64,000 bases of DNA from Candidatus Obscuribacterales bacterium (GCA_019637435.1 JAHBVO010000003.1:992001-1056000), one strand, 5' to 3'. Shown: positions 9,142-18,683, numbered from the stretch's first letter. The notes: a model not told the origin generated them from the sequence alone. Program-made: numbers and translations.

Positions 9142-11625
9142 TTACTTGCTCGGAATTGTAATGACTTCACTGTCCGTAGCGCGGGGCGCCTTCGGGTCTC
9201 TATGCGCTTCTTCATCGGTGAACAGATACGGATAGACTGCGCCCTGATATCGTTTTTCTCCCGGTGCAGGCGGTGTCATCGCGCCCTTAGGCATGATGTT
9301 TCTGCTGTCGATGACTTTGTGGACGGGCATCAGGTGAGTCTGATGACGCTCCGCTCTGGATGTGGCGAAGCTGGAGGCCTGTGGACCGGTCGCCGGTTGA
9401 GTCCCGATCGCGCCGCTGCTGCTGCTGCTGCTGCCATCGACATTCGGTGCGTTCGTGCCGTCTTTTGTCTCGGCAGCCTTGTCGACTTTTTCGAGTTGTT
9501 CTTCGCCTGGAATCGTTGTTACGATTTCATCTGATGCCGTATTCTTCTTGCCCAGGGCGGAACTCACTTGGCGGGAGGCTACCATCCAGACGCTCTCCAG
9601 AACGCTCAGGTTAGCCAGAACCATTATCACGCAGACTGCACCAATCACACTGCTTGCCACCACGCGCAGTAGCACTTTCTTGGGCGCTTCTTTGCCTCGC
9701 CCTTCTGCGAATGTTTCAGCGATTTTAGTTGAAACGGTCAAAGACTGCTCGACTTGCGTGCTTCTGAGTGCCATCAGCTTCGTCATTGTCGAGTTGATTT
9801 TTGACTTATTGCGTTTGGTCTTCTTGTGCTTCTTGAATTTCTTGATTTGCTCTCGTTCTCTCTCCCTTTCCAGATCGAGCTCTAGTTGGGGAGTTTCTTT
9901 CTTTGGCGGCTCGGCTATGGATGCTTCCATGCCGGGAAGCGCTTGCAGTGCGGGTAGACGTGCGACACGTGAGAAACGACCGGAGAGCTCCTGATCGCCT
10001 ACCGCAGGCTCCTTCGGAAATGATTGAGCGGGCGTCGTGCCAGGAGCCGTTGAAAAGGACGGAGTGGAAGCTGCGATGCCGAACCCTGGGGGAGGTTCAA
10101 TACCGAAGTTTGGCTCTGGCGCCATTTCGGGAACCGCGAAGTCTGATCCCTGCGCTGATTGGTCGCCCTCGATGTCGAATTCCGCGTCCGAAATGTCTGC
10201 ACCAAATCCGGTGGCTTTCGGTAGTTCAGCAACCGCATTCAGGTTGCTTGATGATATGCTCGCTTGAGCCAGCGTGGATGGCTCCGGCTGTGCGATCGCC
10301 GGTTCCATCTCGGCAAGGCTATCGTTATGTTCCTCATCATCAAGCTCATCGATGTAGTCGAGTTCGTCTTCATCCGTTTGATGCGTCTGGTTGGATTGTC
10401 TTACAACGATGCCGATTTCCGAGATCGGCTGATTATAAGCCTGAAAATTGCCCTCATCTGCCTGTGCTTCGAGGTCCGCTAGCGCAGTCTGAGCTTGTTC
10501 AAAAGATTCTTCACCGGAGTCGATATCTCCGGCTTCTGCTTCTGTTTCAGTTTCTCCCGATTCAGATTCGCTTAATTGGTCTTCGCCGTAATCAGTTTCA
10601 TTTGAATTGGTTTCACCTGATTCAGTTTCGCCGGAGTCGAATTCGCTTGAATCTATTTCGCTGTAATCATGCTCAGTCGATTCATTCTCGTTGGACTCGT
10701 ACTCTCCTGTTTCCGAACTCTCCGATTCGTGTTCCTCAGACTCGTCTGCGACCTCTGATTCGTACTCTCCGGATTCCTCGGCTGCTTCGTCTTCCTCATC
10801 ACCAATCGACTGATACCATTCTCTGACACCGCGTTTGAAATCACGAATCGACGAGGTGCGTTCATCCGGATCCAGTTGCAATGCCCGTTCAAGCACAAAG
10901 CTCAGTTTTTCAGCCTCTGGGATGTCGGGGCGGTACTCTCCAATTGGAGATAGCTGTGTGCCATCGCCTTCGGTGCCATAGGGAAGAAAACCGGTGATGA
11001 GCTGATAGGCGACTGCCGCGACGGAGAAGACATCAGACTTCTCTGTAATTTCGCCTTTGAGCTGCTCCGGTGCCATGTATGTCGCGCGCAGGCGATCTGG
11101 GTTTTCCGGAAGTTCGCGGCTACTATTGGTGAAACCAAAATCGGCGATCTTAACTAGAATTGACTCGTCCGGCTGAGTAATGACTATATTTGCCGGCGTC
11201 AGTCCACCGTGCATCATTCCTTCGCTGTGTGCGTACTCGAGGGCGTCACAGACTTGTATCAAGAACGTGGTGATCTCTTCGTCGTCCTCAAGAGTTCCAA
11301 CCTCATCTATTAATTGATCGAGATTCACTCCTTCCAGGAATTCCGTTATGAAGACCGGCTCGCCGGACTCAGAAATCCGCCAGTCGACGGTTTGAACTAT
11401 ATTCTTATGCTGTAAGCGTCCATGTTCGAGAATTGCCTGGTGGAATCGCTCCTGCACCTCTGGAGACGATTCTTTCAGCACTTTTGCCAGAAGGTGGTGT
11501 CCGGTGTCGATTTCGCGAATTATTTCGACGACGCTGTGGGCGGTTTCGGCCAGAGGTCCAATAATCACATAGTTATCCGACAGCGCGCGCGACTCCTGGG
11601 CGTCGGAGCCGCCAGTCATTGCCAT
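9142..11625 (-). CDS. Membrane-anchored Ser/Thr kinase-like protein, probable pseudokinase
   Basis: The N-terminal ~240 residues have the eukaryotic-like kinase fold: ATP lysine in LLAKVL (Lys48), alpha-C glutamate near 67, DFG at 162-164 and APE at 185-187. The catalytic loop, usually HRDLKPxN, reads HGGLTPAN (139-146), so the catalytic Asp and the following Lys are both gone, and the glycine-rich loop is degenerate. This suggests a pseudokinase or scaffold. A ~150-residue acidic Ser/Glu/Thr-rich linker follows, then a basic segment (KKFKKHKKTKRNKSK), one membrane helix (VVASSVIGAVCVIMVLANL) and a ~140-residue extracytoplasmic tail with six consecutive Ser. The frame opens at TTG 11658, but ATG 11625 has GAAGG eight bases upstream and is preferred. 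Confidence 0.82.
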   Translation of the reverse strand: MAMTGGSDAQESRALSDNYVIIGPLAETAHSVVEIIREIDTGHHLLAKVLKESSPEVQERFHQAILEHGRLQHKNIVQTVDWRISESGEPVFITEFLEGVNLDQLIDEVGTLEDDEEITTFLIQVCDALEYAHSEGMMHGGLTPANIVITQPDESILVKIADFGFTNSSRELPENPDRLRATYMAPEQLKGEITEKSDVFSVAAVAYQLITGFLPYGTEGDGTQLSPIGEYRPDIPEAEKLSFVLERALQLDPDERTSSIRDFKRGVREWYQSIGDEEDEAAEESGEYESEVADESEEHESESSETGEYESNENESTEHDYSEIDSSEFDSGETESGETNSNETDYGEDQLSESESGETETEAEAGDIDSGEESFEQAQTALADLEAQADEGNFQAYNQPISEIGIVVRQSNQTHQTDEDELDYIDELDDEEHNDSLAEMEPAIAQPEPSTLAQASISSSNLNAVAELPKATGFGADISDAEFDIEGDQSAQGSDFAVPEMAPEPNFGIEPPPGFGIAASTPSFSTAPGTTPAQSFPKEPAVGDQELSGRFSRVARLPALQALPGMEASIAEPPKKETPQLELDLEREREREQIKKFKKHKKTKRNKSKINSTMTKLMALRSTQVEQSLTVSTKIAETFAEGRGKEAPKKVLLRVVASSVIGAVCVIMVLANLSVLESVWMVASRQVSSALGKKNTASDEIVTTIPGEEQLEKVDKAAETKDGTNAPNVDGSSSSSSGAIGTQPATGPQASSFATSRAERHQTHLMPVHKVIDSRNIMPKGAMTPPAPGEKRYQGAVYPYLFTDEEAHRDPKAPRATDSEVITIPSK
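9415..9432 (-). repeat. (AGC)6 trinucleotide tract coding poly-Ser
   Basis: Six uninterrupted GCT units on the plus strand (AGC, Ser, on the coding strand) lie in the extracytoplasmic tail of the kinase-like protein. The number of units could vary without shifting the frame. Confidence 0.8.
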
Positions 11626-11790
11626 AGATTTTGCCTTCAGATTGTTGCCTTCGTCCAAGACTTCTGAAACCCCAACGCCTTCAAAGGGTAGTTGACGGAG
11701 ACTGTATATACTGGATAAGATTGAATATTAGACGCGCTTAATTAATGCCACTTAATAATCCTATCAAAACGCTGCTCCTGTCGCAAATAT

Positions 11791-13833
11791 ATGAATAGAA
11801 AAATTTCGAGAAAACCGCATGGCAACATGCTTGTTCTTATGATCGCTTTCACCGCCACGATTGTGTTAGCGCTTTTGTTTTTCGCATTAGGCTTTGTTCG
11901 ATTGACTGGAACTCAATTCGAGCAGAAGACTGCGATTGAAGCTGCTGCCCTGGCTGCGGCGCGAGATATGAGCAACATAGTCATAACGAACAACGATTTC
12001 GGTTATGTTGGTCTATCCGATTCTGCTCCTGTCGGCGCTGGTACCCAGGCCGGCGACAGTTATTATACTCAGGTGCACGGTCTCAACACACTGGTTGGGA
12101 CGACACTCCTCGATTACATCATTGCCGATGAGCTCGGGGTGGATGAGATGAAACGGCTTGCCCAGGTTGACTGGCAGCATGTGAAGACCGCAGGCGATCA
12201 GTTGCAGGCGGAACTCACTCGTTGTACCGCGGCGGGGCAGACTGCCTTTGATAAGGATGGCCTGGTTCTCAATCCTTATAAGGCTGCTGAGGATGCGTAC
12301 CGCGCCAACCAGGTCCGTATGACTGGTAAGTCCAACTACAAAGCCGGCTCGATGGTACTCAATCTTGGAACCATCGATGGTATGGTCACTAACATCAAGA
12401 CGCCTGCGGGTTGGACAAATTCGTTCAACTCAGGCGCCACCAAAGGTGGTTACTATGTGGCGTACAAACCAGTCAATTTCGACGGACATACCTGGGTCTT
12501 CGCTGGAGTCGGCGACGCCATGAGACTGGTCGATCCTAGCAAATTTCGAAATGCAGCCACCGGCGTGCCGTGGCAAGTTAAGACCATTGTCCGCGCGGAA
12601 GCTGTTCAGCAGCTTAACGACGATGGCATCGTAGCGAATACAAAATCAGTAGCTTGTGCACAGCCCGCTAGTGTATTCGACCCTAAACCAGCACCAGGAG
12701 CGCTTGTCGTATCTTTTCCTGATGGTCCTCCTAATGGTCCGTGCACAATGGCGAAAGTGTTCGACTTATACAGCAGCTGCCTGGCTGATGGAGACGACGA
12801 CTCGGACGTATACATGGCGAAGAACGGAGATTATCCGGTCGACGCCACGTCATCGATTGTTCCTGATCCGAACTGGCCAATTCCCAGCGACCCTGGCAGG
12901 CAGGCTGCTAACGCTGACAAGATCGCTGTGTACGACTGGCTCAAACGAGCTGGTACCAAGGCTGACGTCGCATCTGTTGTTGGCATGCATAGCTGGCCTT
13001 TCAATCCGCCCAGCCCCGCCACAGTTAATTGGCCGCCCGGCGGTGCCGCCGGCGCGAAGCCGATTCCGAATGGTGTCGCTCACATTTACAGGTTCAACCC
13101 GAACGGCACTGTCAACTATCAGTCGAAAAACTGTCTACCAGCGCCGTTTTACATTGTGTCGGACCAGCAAATGCTTGTTGAGTCGTTCGAGGCAATCTCT
13201 CAAGGCGCTAACTCGACCCTTCAAGTCAAGCCCATCGACCTGGGTCCGCCCATTATGGACAGCGACGGCGAAGTAAACTTGACCACGAAATTCGACTTGT
13301 ACATCAGAGATTATGCTCGACGCCCGGGCACCCTCAAGGGCGGGCAACATTCGGGTGAACCTATGGATGATCCGCTCGTTTCATACAAGAAGGAAGCGCC
13401 AAAAGTTGCAATTCAATTGACCAAAGATGGCACCGGAATTGGTACCAACACGCAAGTTCGTTTTGGTGGTATCGGCGCAAAACCGAAAGGTCCTGGCTCT
13501 GGAGATGGTCAGGGATCATTGCCGCTGATTCTTCCGCAAGAAGACTTTGCGTTTTACTGGACGGGTTCGACCATGCAGCTTCTGCGCGATCCATCAGTAT
13601 ATAAGTCCTACACACCTGGAAGCGGACTGCGCCCGACCTACAGAACCAATGGTGTCGTATGCGATATCAGAATGCGCCGGCAAGTTCAGGTGAGAGATGA
13701 GACCACGGTTGAGATTCCGGTCACAGATCCGACCACTGGTTCCCCGGTCGTCGATCCCGTAACCGGCCTTCCGACAACTACTTCTTCGACAACTTCGACG
13801 AAATCTGATGTTGGCTACATCGGAATAAAGTAG
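11791..13833 (+). CDS. TadG-like pilus-assembly/secreted protein
   Basis: The N-terminus carries a basic segment and one hydrophobic helix (MLVLMIAFTATIVLALLFFALGFV), followed by QFEQKTAIEAAALAAARDMS. That arrangement is typical of TadE/TadG-like proteins, in which a pseudopilin-like helix is followed by an Ala-rich segment. The remaining ~600 residues are extracytoplasmic, rich in Gly/Pro/Thr and end in a Thr/Ser-rich tail. No tad secretion ATPase or prepilin peptidase is nearby. It is divergent from the kinase-like gene, with a 165-bp shared spacer, and is followed by a good terminator. Confidence 0.65.
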   Translation: MNRKISRKPHGNMLVLMIAFTATIVLALLFFALGFVRLTGTQFEQKTAIEAAALAAARDMSNIVITNNDFGYVGLSDSAPVGAGTQAGDSYYTQVHGLNTLVGTTLLDYIIADELGVDEMKRLAQVDWQHVKTAGDQLQAELTRCTAAGQTAFDKDGLVLNPYKAAEDAYRANQVRMTGKSNYKAGSMVLNLGTIDGMVTNIKTPAGWTNSFNSGATKGGYYVAYKPVNFDGHTWVFAGVGDAMRLVDPSKFRNAATGVPWQVKTIVRAEAVQQLNDDGIVANTKSVACAQPASVFDPKPAPGALVVSFPDGPPNGPCTMAKVFDLYSSCLADGDDDSDVYMAKNGDYPVDATSSIVPDPNWPIPSDPGRQAANADKIAVYDWLKRAGTKADVASVVGMHSWPFNPPSPATVNWPPGGAAGAKPIPNGVAHIYRFNPNGTVNYQSKNCLPAPFYIVSDQQMLVESFEAISQGANSTLQVKPIDLGPPIMDSDGEVNLTTKFDLYIRDYARRPGTLKGGQHSGEPMDDPLVSYKKEAPKVAIQLTKDGTGIGTNTQVRFGGIGAKPKGPGSGDGQGSLPLILPQEDFAFYWTGSTMQLLRDPSVYKSYTPGSGLRPTYRTNGVVCDIRMRRQVQVRDETTVEIPVTDPTTGSPVVDPVTGLPTTTSSTTSTKSDVGYIGIK

Positions 13834-13876
13834 GACTTAAACAGCAACAATCTTTGGAGAACGATTAACCAAAGGA

Positions 13877-13909
13877 CCGGCGGGGAGGAATCTTCGCCGG
13901 GTTTTCTTT
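13877..13909 (+). terminator. Intrinsic terminator after the TadG-like gene
   Basis: CCGGCG (13877-13882) pairs with CGCCGG (13895-13900) around a 12-base loop and is followed by GTTTTCTTTG. It lies 44 bases after the stop codon and before the convergent lipoprotein gene. Confidence 0.6.
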
Positions 13910-13961
13910 GACCGGTTTTCTTATGAGCGTTGCAGTTTCCAATCTTTTGCTGAGTGAACTT

Positions 13962-14696
13962 TCACTCCGAGCCTTTCGACGTTTCCGCACCAGTCAATTC
14001 TATGTATTTAGAAAAAGCTTGCTCAACGAGCTGTTCATGCGAAGGTTTGTCGGTAAGACGTTCTTCTAAATCATCCAGAACTTCAGAGACCCGATTGATC
14101 TTTTCGACCGTCACTAAGTGATAGCCCTGACAGATTTCATCACTGATCGACTCGACGGCTTTAGCGCAGGCTTCTTTGACTGTTTTTCCTGACGCCTGAA
14201 ACGATCTGTCGAAAACATTTTTCGCAGAATTGCTAGCAACTTTCTCGGCGTCAGCATAAACGCGCTTGCAGATCAGTACATGAGAGTTCTCATGGTCGAC
14301 GACCTCCTCTGGTGCGTCCTTCGAGATGTAGATTGTGATGGGTGCGTCCAGGCTGATCTTGACGGAAGTTGGTTTAATGGTGACTAAGTAGTCCGGGTCA
14401 ATCAAGTCTTGTTGCGTGATATCGAATGCGATATCAGTCGTGCATCCGAAGCTCCAGGATGTTAAAGCTTCCTCTCCGTGTTTCAAAATCTTCGTTTTGT
14501 CCGGAAGGTCCTCAATGTATTTCGTCGAAACCTGCATCGGTGCTTTGTTTATAATTATCCGAGAACCGGGACTGCAAGCGGTCAAAACAGCAAGTGTAGA
14601 TAGAACTACAGCTGAAGCCAGCACTGTATATAGTGGCAGTCGGCTAATCTGGCGAAATCTGTTTTCTATTTGAAGGCGCAAAGTCGCACTCTCCAA
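13962..14696 (-). CDS. Lipoprotein with an HEXXH motif (putative Zn metallopeptidase-like)
   Basis: The lipobox LTAC (38-41) follows a hydrophobic stretch, so this is likely a lipoprotein acylated at Cys41. The frame contains HENSH at 135-139, a match to HEXXH, followed by KRVYADAEKVA. This layout resembles the H-E-x-x-H...Y-A-x-x-A arrangement of DUF922-type secreted putative Zn proteases, but I cannot establish membership. The C-terminal ~90 residues are helical and may form a coiled coil. The gene starts six bases after the SRPBCC gene ends, on the same strand, so the two probably form an operon. The HEXXH could be coincidental. Confidence 0.6.
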   Translation of the reverse strand: MESATLRLQIENRFRQISRLPLYTVLASAVVLSTLAVLTACSPGSRIIINKAPMQVSTKYIEDLPDKTKILKHGEEALTSWSFGCTTDIAFDITQQDLIDPDYLVTIKPTSVKISLDAPITIYISKDAPEEVVDHENSHVLICKRVYADAEKVASNSAKNVFDRSFQASGKTVKEACAKAVESISDEICQGYHLVTVEKINRVSEVLDDLEERLTDKPSHEQLVEQAFSKYIELTGAETSKGSE

Positions 14697-14702
14697 TTAA
14701 AC

Positions 14703-15497
14703 TCACTTGTTCTCTGCGATATGTCCCGCGTTGCTTGTGCGTGTCTGGTACTGCTTTTCGACGACACGCTTAAAAGTTTTGACAATATCTTTTTGAATGA
14801 ACTTCAAGCTGACTGACGCAATTGATTTTGGAATCGCATCTGACGTTGATTCGAGAGTGTATTTTACCTTGCAGAATTTACCGGTGCTGTCGGGTGCTAA
14901 CTCCCAGCATCCCTGGCTGGAGTTGAAGTTACCCTGAAGCATTGCCCATCGAAATACGTGCGGCTTTCCAGTCAAATCGTTGACGATTTTCTGACGAGTC
15001 TCGCGCAAGAACATTTGCGGTCTCAAATTGCTTTCAGTATAGACATAATTGCCCTGCTGCTTAAGAACCTTGCAGCTTGCGATGCGCGGAAAAACAGTCG
15101 GGTAGCCTGTGAAATCCGTGAGTCGCTGCCATACGAAAGGCAGCGGTGCATCGATAGTGGTTTCCATAATCGCGCTCAACATTTTGCCGTTTGGCTTCGG
15201 CATTGGATCGTCCGTGCTGAGCGGAGCTGTCAGTGGAACTTCAGCGACTTTTATGGTTTTTGAGGGCTCTGAACCTTTCAGACCTTCTAAACTTCCTAAA
15301 GCTTTAGGCTCGTCCACGTGAATCTTGCGGACTGTCTCTTTGGTGAGCTTTGCCTCGGCGACTCTGGTGTCATTATTATCAGTCGCTGATGTTTTAGACT
15401 TTGCTTGTGACTGGGCTGGTCCAGTCGAAACTGAAAGGCACGCCAAAAGGCAGCCTGTCAGGAAAAATCCAGCCTTTGTGTTTGAGATTCCTGCCAT
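14703..15497 (-). CDS. Secreted SRPBCC/START-like protein
   Basis: An N-terminal signal sequence (GFFLTGCLLACLSVSTGPAQSQA) is followed by a ~70-residue low-complexity linker. A SRPBCC (COQ10/START/polyketide-cyclase) type domain starts near residue 110: METTIDAPLPFVWQRLTDFTGYPTVFPRI is the typical first strand and helix. Such domains bind hydrophobic ligands in a deep cavity. Export of one suggests a role in handling lipid or a small hydrophobic molecule in the envelope. A Cys-containing alternative, a lipoprotein processed at LLAC (residues 17-20), is possible. It is the first gene of a two-gene unit with the HEXXH lipoprotein. Confidence 0.7.
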   Translation of the reverse strand: MAGISNTKAGFFLTGCLLACLSVSTGPAQSQAKSKTSATDNNDTRVAEAKLTKETVRKIHVDEPKALGSLEGLKGSEPSKTIKVAEVPLTAPLSTDDPMPKPNGKMLSAIMETTIDAPLPFVWQRLTDFTGYPTVFPRIASCKVLKQQGNYVYTESNLRPQMFLRETRQKIVNDLTGKPHVFRWAMLQGNFNSSQGCWELAPDSTGKFCKVKYTLESTSDAIPKSIASVSLKFIQKDIVKTFKRVVEKQYQTRTSNAGHIAENK

Positions 15498-15570
15498 TGA
15501 CTCCGAGATGTCCGTCGAGAGGTTGAGAGAAGCGTCTCGCGTGGAGACTGTTTCGAAAGAATAGAGACGC

Positions 15571-17175
15571 TTAACGGAACCAGGCGGTAAAAGGTGTAAT
15601 TTCGTTCGAGAAGCCTACTCTGCCTGCTAGGACGGTGGTTTCGTCGATAATCGACCGCTTGGTTATCATACCCTGTGGATCAATTATCGCCGATGGACCG
15701 GTATTTGCAGCAAAAACAAAAAATCTTCGGTTCTCGATTGCTCGAAAAACGGAGAAGGCAATCATCTGCTCGCCGATGCTCGATCGGTGAAACCAAGCCA
15801 GGTCGGAGATATTCACGATCAGCTGCCCGCCACTTCGGGTGCTGTCGGCGGCTAATTCAGGCGAAATACATTCGAAACATATCAAGGGAGCAATCTCCCC
15901 ATTCGTCAGCTTCAGAATTTGGGCTTGCTTGCCGGATGAAAGACCCCCTCCGGCTGGAGTGTTGGTCAGGCGCTTAATCCATTCGGGAAAGTACTGAACC
16001 AGGGTCGGGCAATACTCGCCAAACGGCACTAAGTAGCGCTTGTGGTAAACATTTGTAGCCATCGCTCCGTCGGTCGATATGCCGTATGCGGAGTTGTACG
16101 GATTAGATAGGTCGTCGGTGCCTATTGCTCCGACGACCATATCAAGCTTTTTTGATTCGCATACCTGCCCCAGAAGATTTTGAACTTCTCGATTTTGACT
16201 CAGGGTCGTGGGCACTGCACTTTCTGTGAAGACACATATACCTGGCGGAATCTTCGGCAGGAGCTTGAGATAGCGCTGAAGCAGTTCATCAAGCGTATAA
16301 CGATGCTTTGTTTTCTGCATGTCGATGTTGATGTTGCCTTGCAATACAGCGATGGGAGTTATTGCTCTTACCGCTGTCTTCGCAGACTGCCATCCGCCAA
16401 GTCCGATGGATAGTGGAATTGCGAGGAGCACGATGGCTGTTTGAATAACGGCCATACCTTTTCCGGATGCACTGATCGCTTTGTATAGCGGCTTTCCGCT
16501 GAGAGTTGAAACCAGCGATGCGATTGATGTGTTCACCATCACAATGATGAAGGCAACACCAATGCCGCCAATCAGGGAGGCGACCTGAATGAGCGGCAAC
16601 TGTTTATATTGCGTGTATTCGAGCATGCTCCAGGGCACGCCCAGAAAAGCCGGCGCATTGCCGACTTTGTTGACGATCAAAACCCAGAGCAAGGGCAGAG
16701 CGAGTACAGCTGGAAGCTTCCAGCCTCCCGGAATTTTCTGTGGAATGAAGCCGCCAGTAGTCGGTATCAGTTTCGCTACTAATGAAAAGAGCGAGATGAT
16801 TAGCGCCTGATGGAAAGATGTAATTGTCCAGGCGGCAATCGCCAGAGCCCACCCTTGCCACCAGTTGAAGCCAAGCCACTCCATGGGCTGGAGACCGAGA
16901 TACCAGTTCAAATACACCAGATTATAGGCAAATCCGAAAACCAGTCCCCGGGCGGCTGCTTGCCATACTCCCTTACTTGCGGAGATCGCCAAAATTAAAG
17001 GCGCCAACCCTATCCAGGCTAAGTACCACTGGTTGATTCCAGGGCAAGAAAGACCAAGCAAACATCCGAAACCACTGAGCCAGAGAAAATCTCTGACGGA
17101 CATTAGCTTTATACCGCTGCCCTTCTTTTCAGAAGTCGGCTTGGTCTTCTCTTTCTTCTTAGATATTGTTGGCAC
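15571..17175 (-). CDS. lnt: Apolipoprotein N-acyltransferase
   Basis: An inner-membrane enzyme that adds the third acyl chain to the N-terminal Cys of lipoproteins. About six to seven hydrophobic segments cover residues 30-265. The C-terminal nitrilase-like domain holds the Glu-Lys-Cys triad: Glu318 in VFTESAVP, Lys379 in YHKRYLVPFGE and Cys433 in LICFEC. Its length of 534 residues is normal. A basic N-terminal tail of ~24 residues precedes the first helix. It lies downstream of recA on the same strand with 34 bp between them. Its presence fits the several lipobox proteins in this window and supports a diderm cell envelope. Confidence 0.93.
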   Translation of the reverse strand: MPTISKKKEKTKPTSEKKGSGIKLMSVRDFLWLSGFGCLLGLSCPGINQWYLAWIGLAPLILAISASKGVWQAAARGLVFGFAYNLVYLNWYLGLQPMEWLGFNWWQGWALAIAAWTITSFHQALIISLFSLVAKLIPTTGGFIPQKIPGGWKLPAVLALPLLWVLIVNKVGNAPAFLGVPWSMLEYTQYKQLPLIQVASLIGGIGVAFIIVMVNTSIASLVSTLSGKPLYKAISASGKGMAVIQTAIVLLAIPLSIGLGGWQSAKTAVRAITPIAVLQGNINIDMQKTKHRYTLDELLQRYLKLLPKIPPGICVFTESAVPTTLSQNREVQNLLGQVCESKKLDMVVGAIGTDDLSNPYNSAYGISTDGAMATNVYHKRYLVPFGEYCPTLVQYFPEWIKRLTNTPAGGGLSSGKQAQILKLTNGEIAPLICFECISPELAADSTRSGGQLIVNISDLAWFHRSSIGEQMIAFSVFRAIENRRFFVFAANTGPSAIIDPQGMITKRSIIDETTVLAGRVGFSNEITPFTAWFR

Positions 17176-17209
17176 TCTCGAATTTTAGTTAGAAGTGGAG
17201 AACGTTTTC

Positions 17210-18355
17210 TTACTTGCCGCCGCCGAGTTTGACAGCCATTTCGGCTTTGACGAGTTCCTCTACTTCTTTGAGGAGCTTCGTGTTTTGCTCGAAGAACGCA
17301 ATCGAAGCGTCTCTGCCCTGTCCGATACGATCTTCTTTGAAGCTGTACCAGGCGCCGGCTTTCTTGACGATTCCGAGTTCAACCGCGACGTCGAGCAAGC
17401 AACCGATCGAGTTGATTCCTTGACCGTAGATGATGTCGAATTCCGCGATTCTGAAAGGTGGTGCAACTTTGTTCTTCACGACTTTGACCTTGACGCGGTT
17501 GCCCACTTCGCGGCTGTCTTTTTTCAATGTCTCGATTTTTCTGATATCGAGTCTTACTGAAGCGTAGAACTTGAGTGCGTTACCACCAGTTGTTGTTTCC
17601 GGGTTTCCGTACATGACGCCGATCTTCATACGAAGCTGGTTGATGAAGATGACGGTGGTGCGTGTTTTGGCGACGACTGCGGTCAGTTTTCTCAAAGCTT
17701 GAGACATCAAACGTGCTTGCAAGCCCGGAAGGCTGTCACCCATCTCGCCTTCAATTTCAGCTTTGGGAACCAGAGCCGCTACCGAGTCGATGATGACGAG
17801 ATCTACTGCACCTGAACGAACCAGTTGCTCGGTAATTTCGAGAGCCTGTTCACCAGTGTCTGGTTGCGAAATCAAGAGTTCATCAACGTTGACGCCGAGA
17901 GCCTTTGCGTATTCGGGATCGAGCGCGTGCTCAGCATCGACGATAGCGGCGATGCCGCCTCGTCTTTGAACTTCTGCTGCGCAGTGTTGAGCGAGAGTTG
18001 TTTTACCGGATGACTCAGGACCATAAATTTCGATGATTCTTCCTCTGGGCAATCCGCCGACTCCGAGCGCGAGGTCGAGAGTGATTGCGCCTGTCGGAAT
18101 GACTTCGATTGCCTGGTTTTTCGAATCGCCGAGCTTCATGATCGAGCCGTCGCCATACTGCTTCTTGATGGCGTCCATTGCAAGACCGAGTGCTTTCAGG
18201 CGCTCTGCTGCCGGTGGTTGTGCCGCGGCATCAGCTCCTTTAGAAGAACCTTTGTCTTTTGACTCTTTTGCAGTTACTTCTTTTTCTTGTTCGTCCATTG
18301 CTGTCTTTGCTTTATCTGGTGCTTTCCCAGATTTGTCTTTGGTTGCGAAAGCCAT
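17210..18355 (-). CDS. recA: Recombinase RecA with an N-terminal extension
   Basis: Strand-exchange ATPase of homologous recombination and SOS signalling. Walker A is GPESSGKT at 112-119. The L1/L2 regions (VIFINQLRMKIGVMYGNPETTTGGNALKF in parts) and MAW-type motifs are intact. The start is firm: GGAGA lies seven bases before the ATG at 18355. Compared with E. coli RecA the conserved core starts ~45 residues later. The extra N-terminus is Lys/Glu/Ser-rich and probably disordered. The usual acidic C-terminal tail is missing, and the protein ends GGGK. No LexA box was recognised upstream. addAB and mutS lie in the same window. Confidence 0.97.
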   Translation of the reverse strand: MAFATKDKSGKAPDKAKTAMDEQEKEVTAKESKDKGSSKGADAAAQPPAAERLKALGLAMDAIKKQYGDGSIMKLGDSKNQAIEVIPTGAITLDLALGVGGLPRGRIIEIYGPESSGKTTLAQHCAAEVQRRGGIAAIVDAEHALDPEYAKALGVNVDELLISQPDTGEQALEITEQLVRSGAVDLVIIDSVAALVPKAEIEGEMGDSLPGLQARLMSQALRKLTAVVAKTRTTVIFINQLRMKIGVMYGNPETTTGGNALKFYASVRLDIRKIETLKKDSREVGNRVKVKVVKNKVAPPFRIAEFDIIYGQGINSIGCLLDVAVELGIVKKAGAWYSFKEDRIGQGRDASIAFFEQNTKLLKEVEELVKAEMAVKLGGGK

Positions 18356-18574
18356 TTTTCGTTCTCCTTATAGAGTCTAACTGGTGCCAACACCTGAAGG
18401 ATGCTTGTTTGCAAGGACAGGCAACTTTTCTATAGTTTTTGTATATCGCTTGTATGGCGCACGGTTTCGGCGATTCAGCGTATGCGCGAATTATAGCCGA
18501 CAAGATCGCAGAACCCCATTAAAATGTAGTCCTGGTGCCGGTTGTAGCGCTTTTGTATATGCTTCGATCTACAG

Positions 18575-18683
18575 CAATAGAGATCCGCTCCTTTCGGTCT
18601 CTTTATTGCGTCCTGCTTTTGTTGACAAGCGGGCTTCGGGTTTTAAAGATGCGGCGAAGGGTATAAAAAGGTTGTTAGACAAC
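18575..18683 (+). promoter_or_regulatory. Hairpin, -35-like box and inverted repeat ahead of the Crp/Fnr-type gene
   Basis: This lies within the 470-bp divergent spacer 18356-18825. A hairpin at 18575-18608 has CAATAGAGA pairing with TCTTTATTG and an inner CCG/CGG. A perfect TTGACA is at 18622-18627, but the best -10 at 17 bases (AAAGAT) is weak. The inverted repeat GTTGT-TAG-ACAAC at 18671-18683 could be an operator, possibly for the downstream regulator itself. It does not match the classic Crp, Fnr or NtcA consensus. Nothing else in the spacer is supportable. Confidence 0.3.

Noticed and set aside
18356..18570. LexA box upstream of recA
   Set aside because: No GAAC-N4-GTTC or CTGT-N8-ACAG type palindrome is present close to the start.
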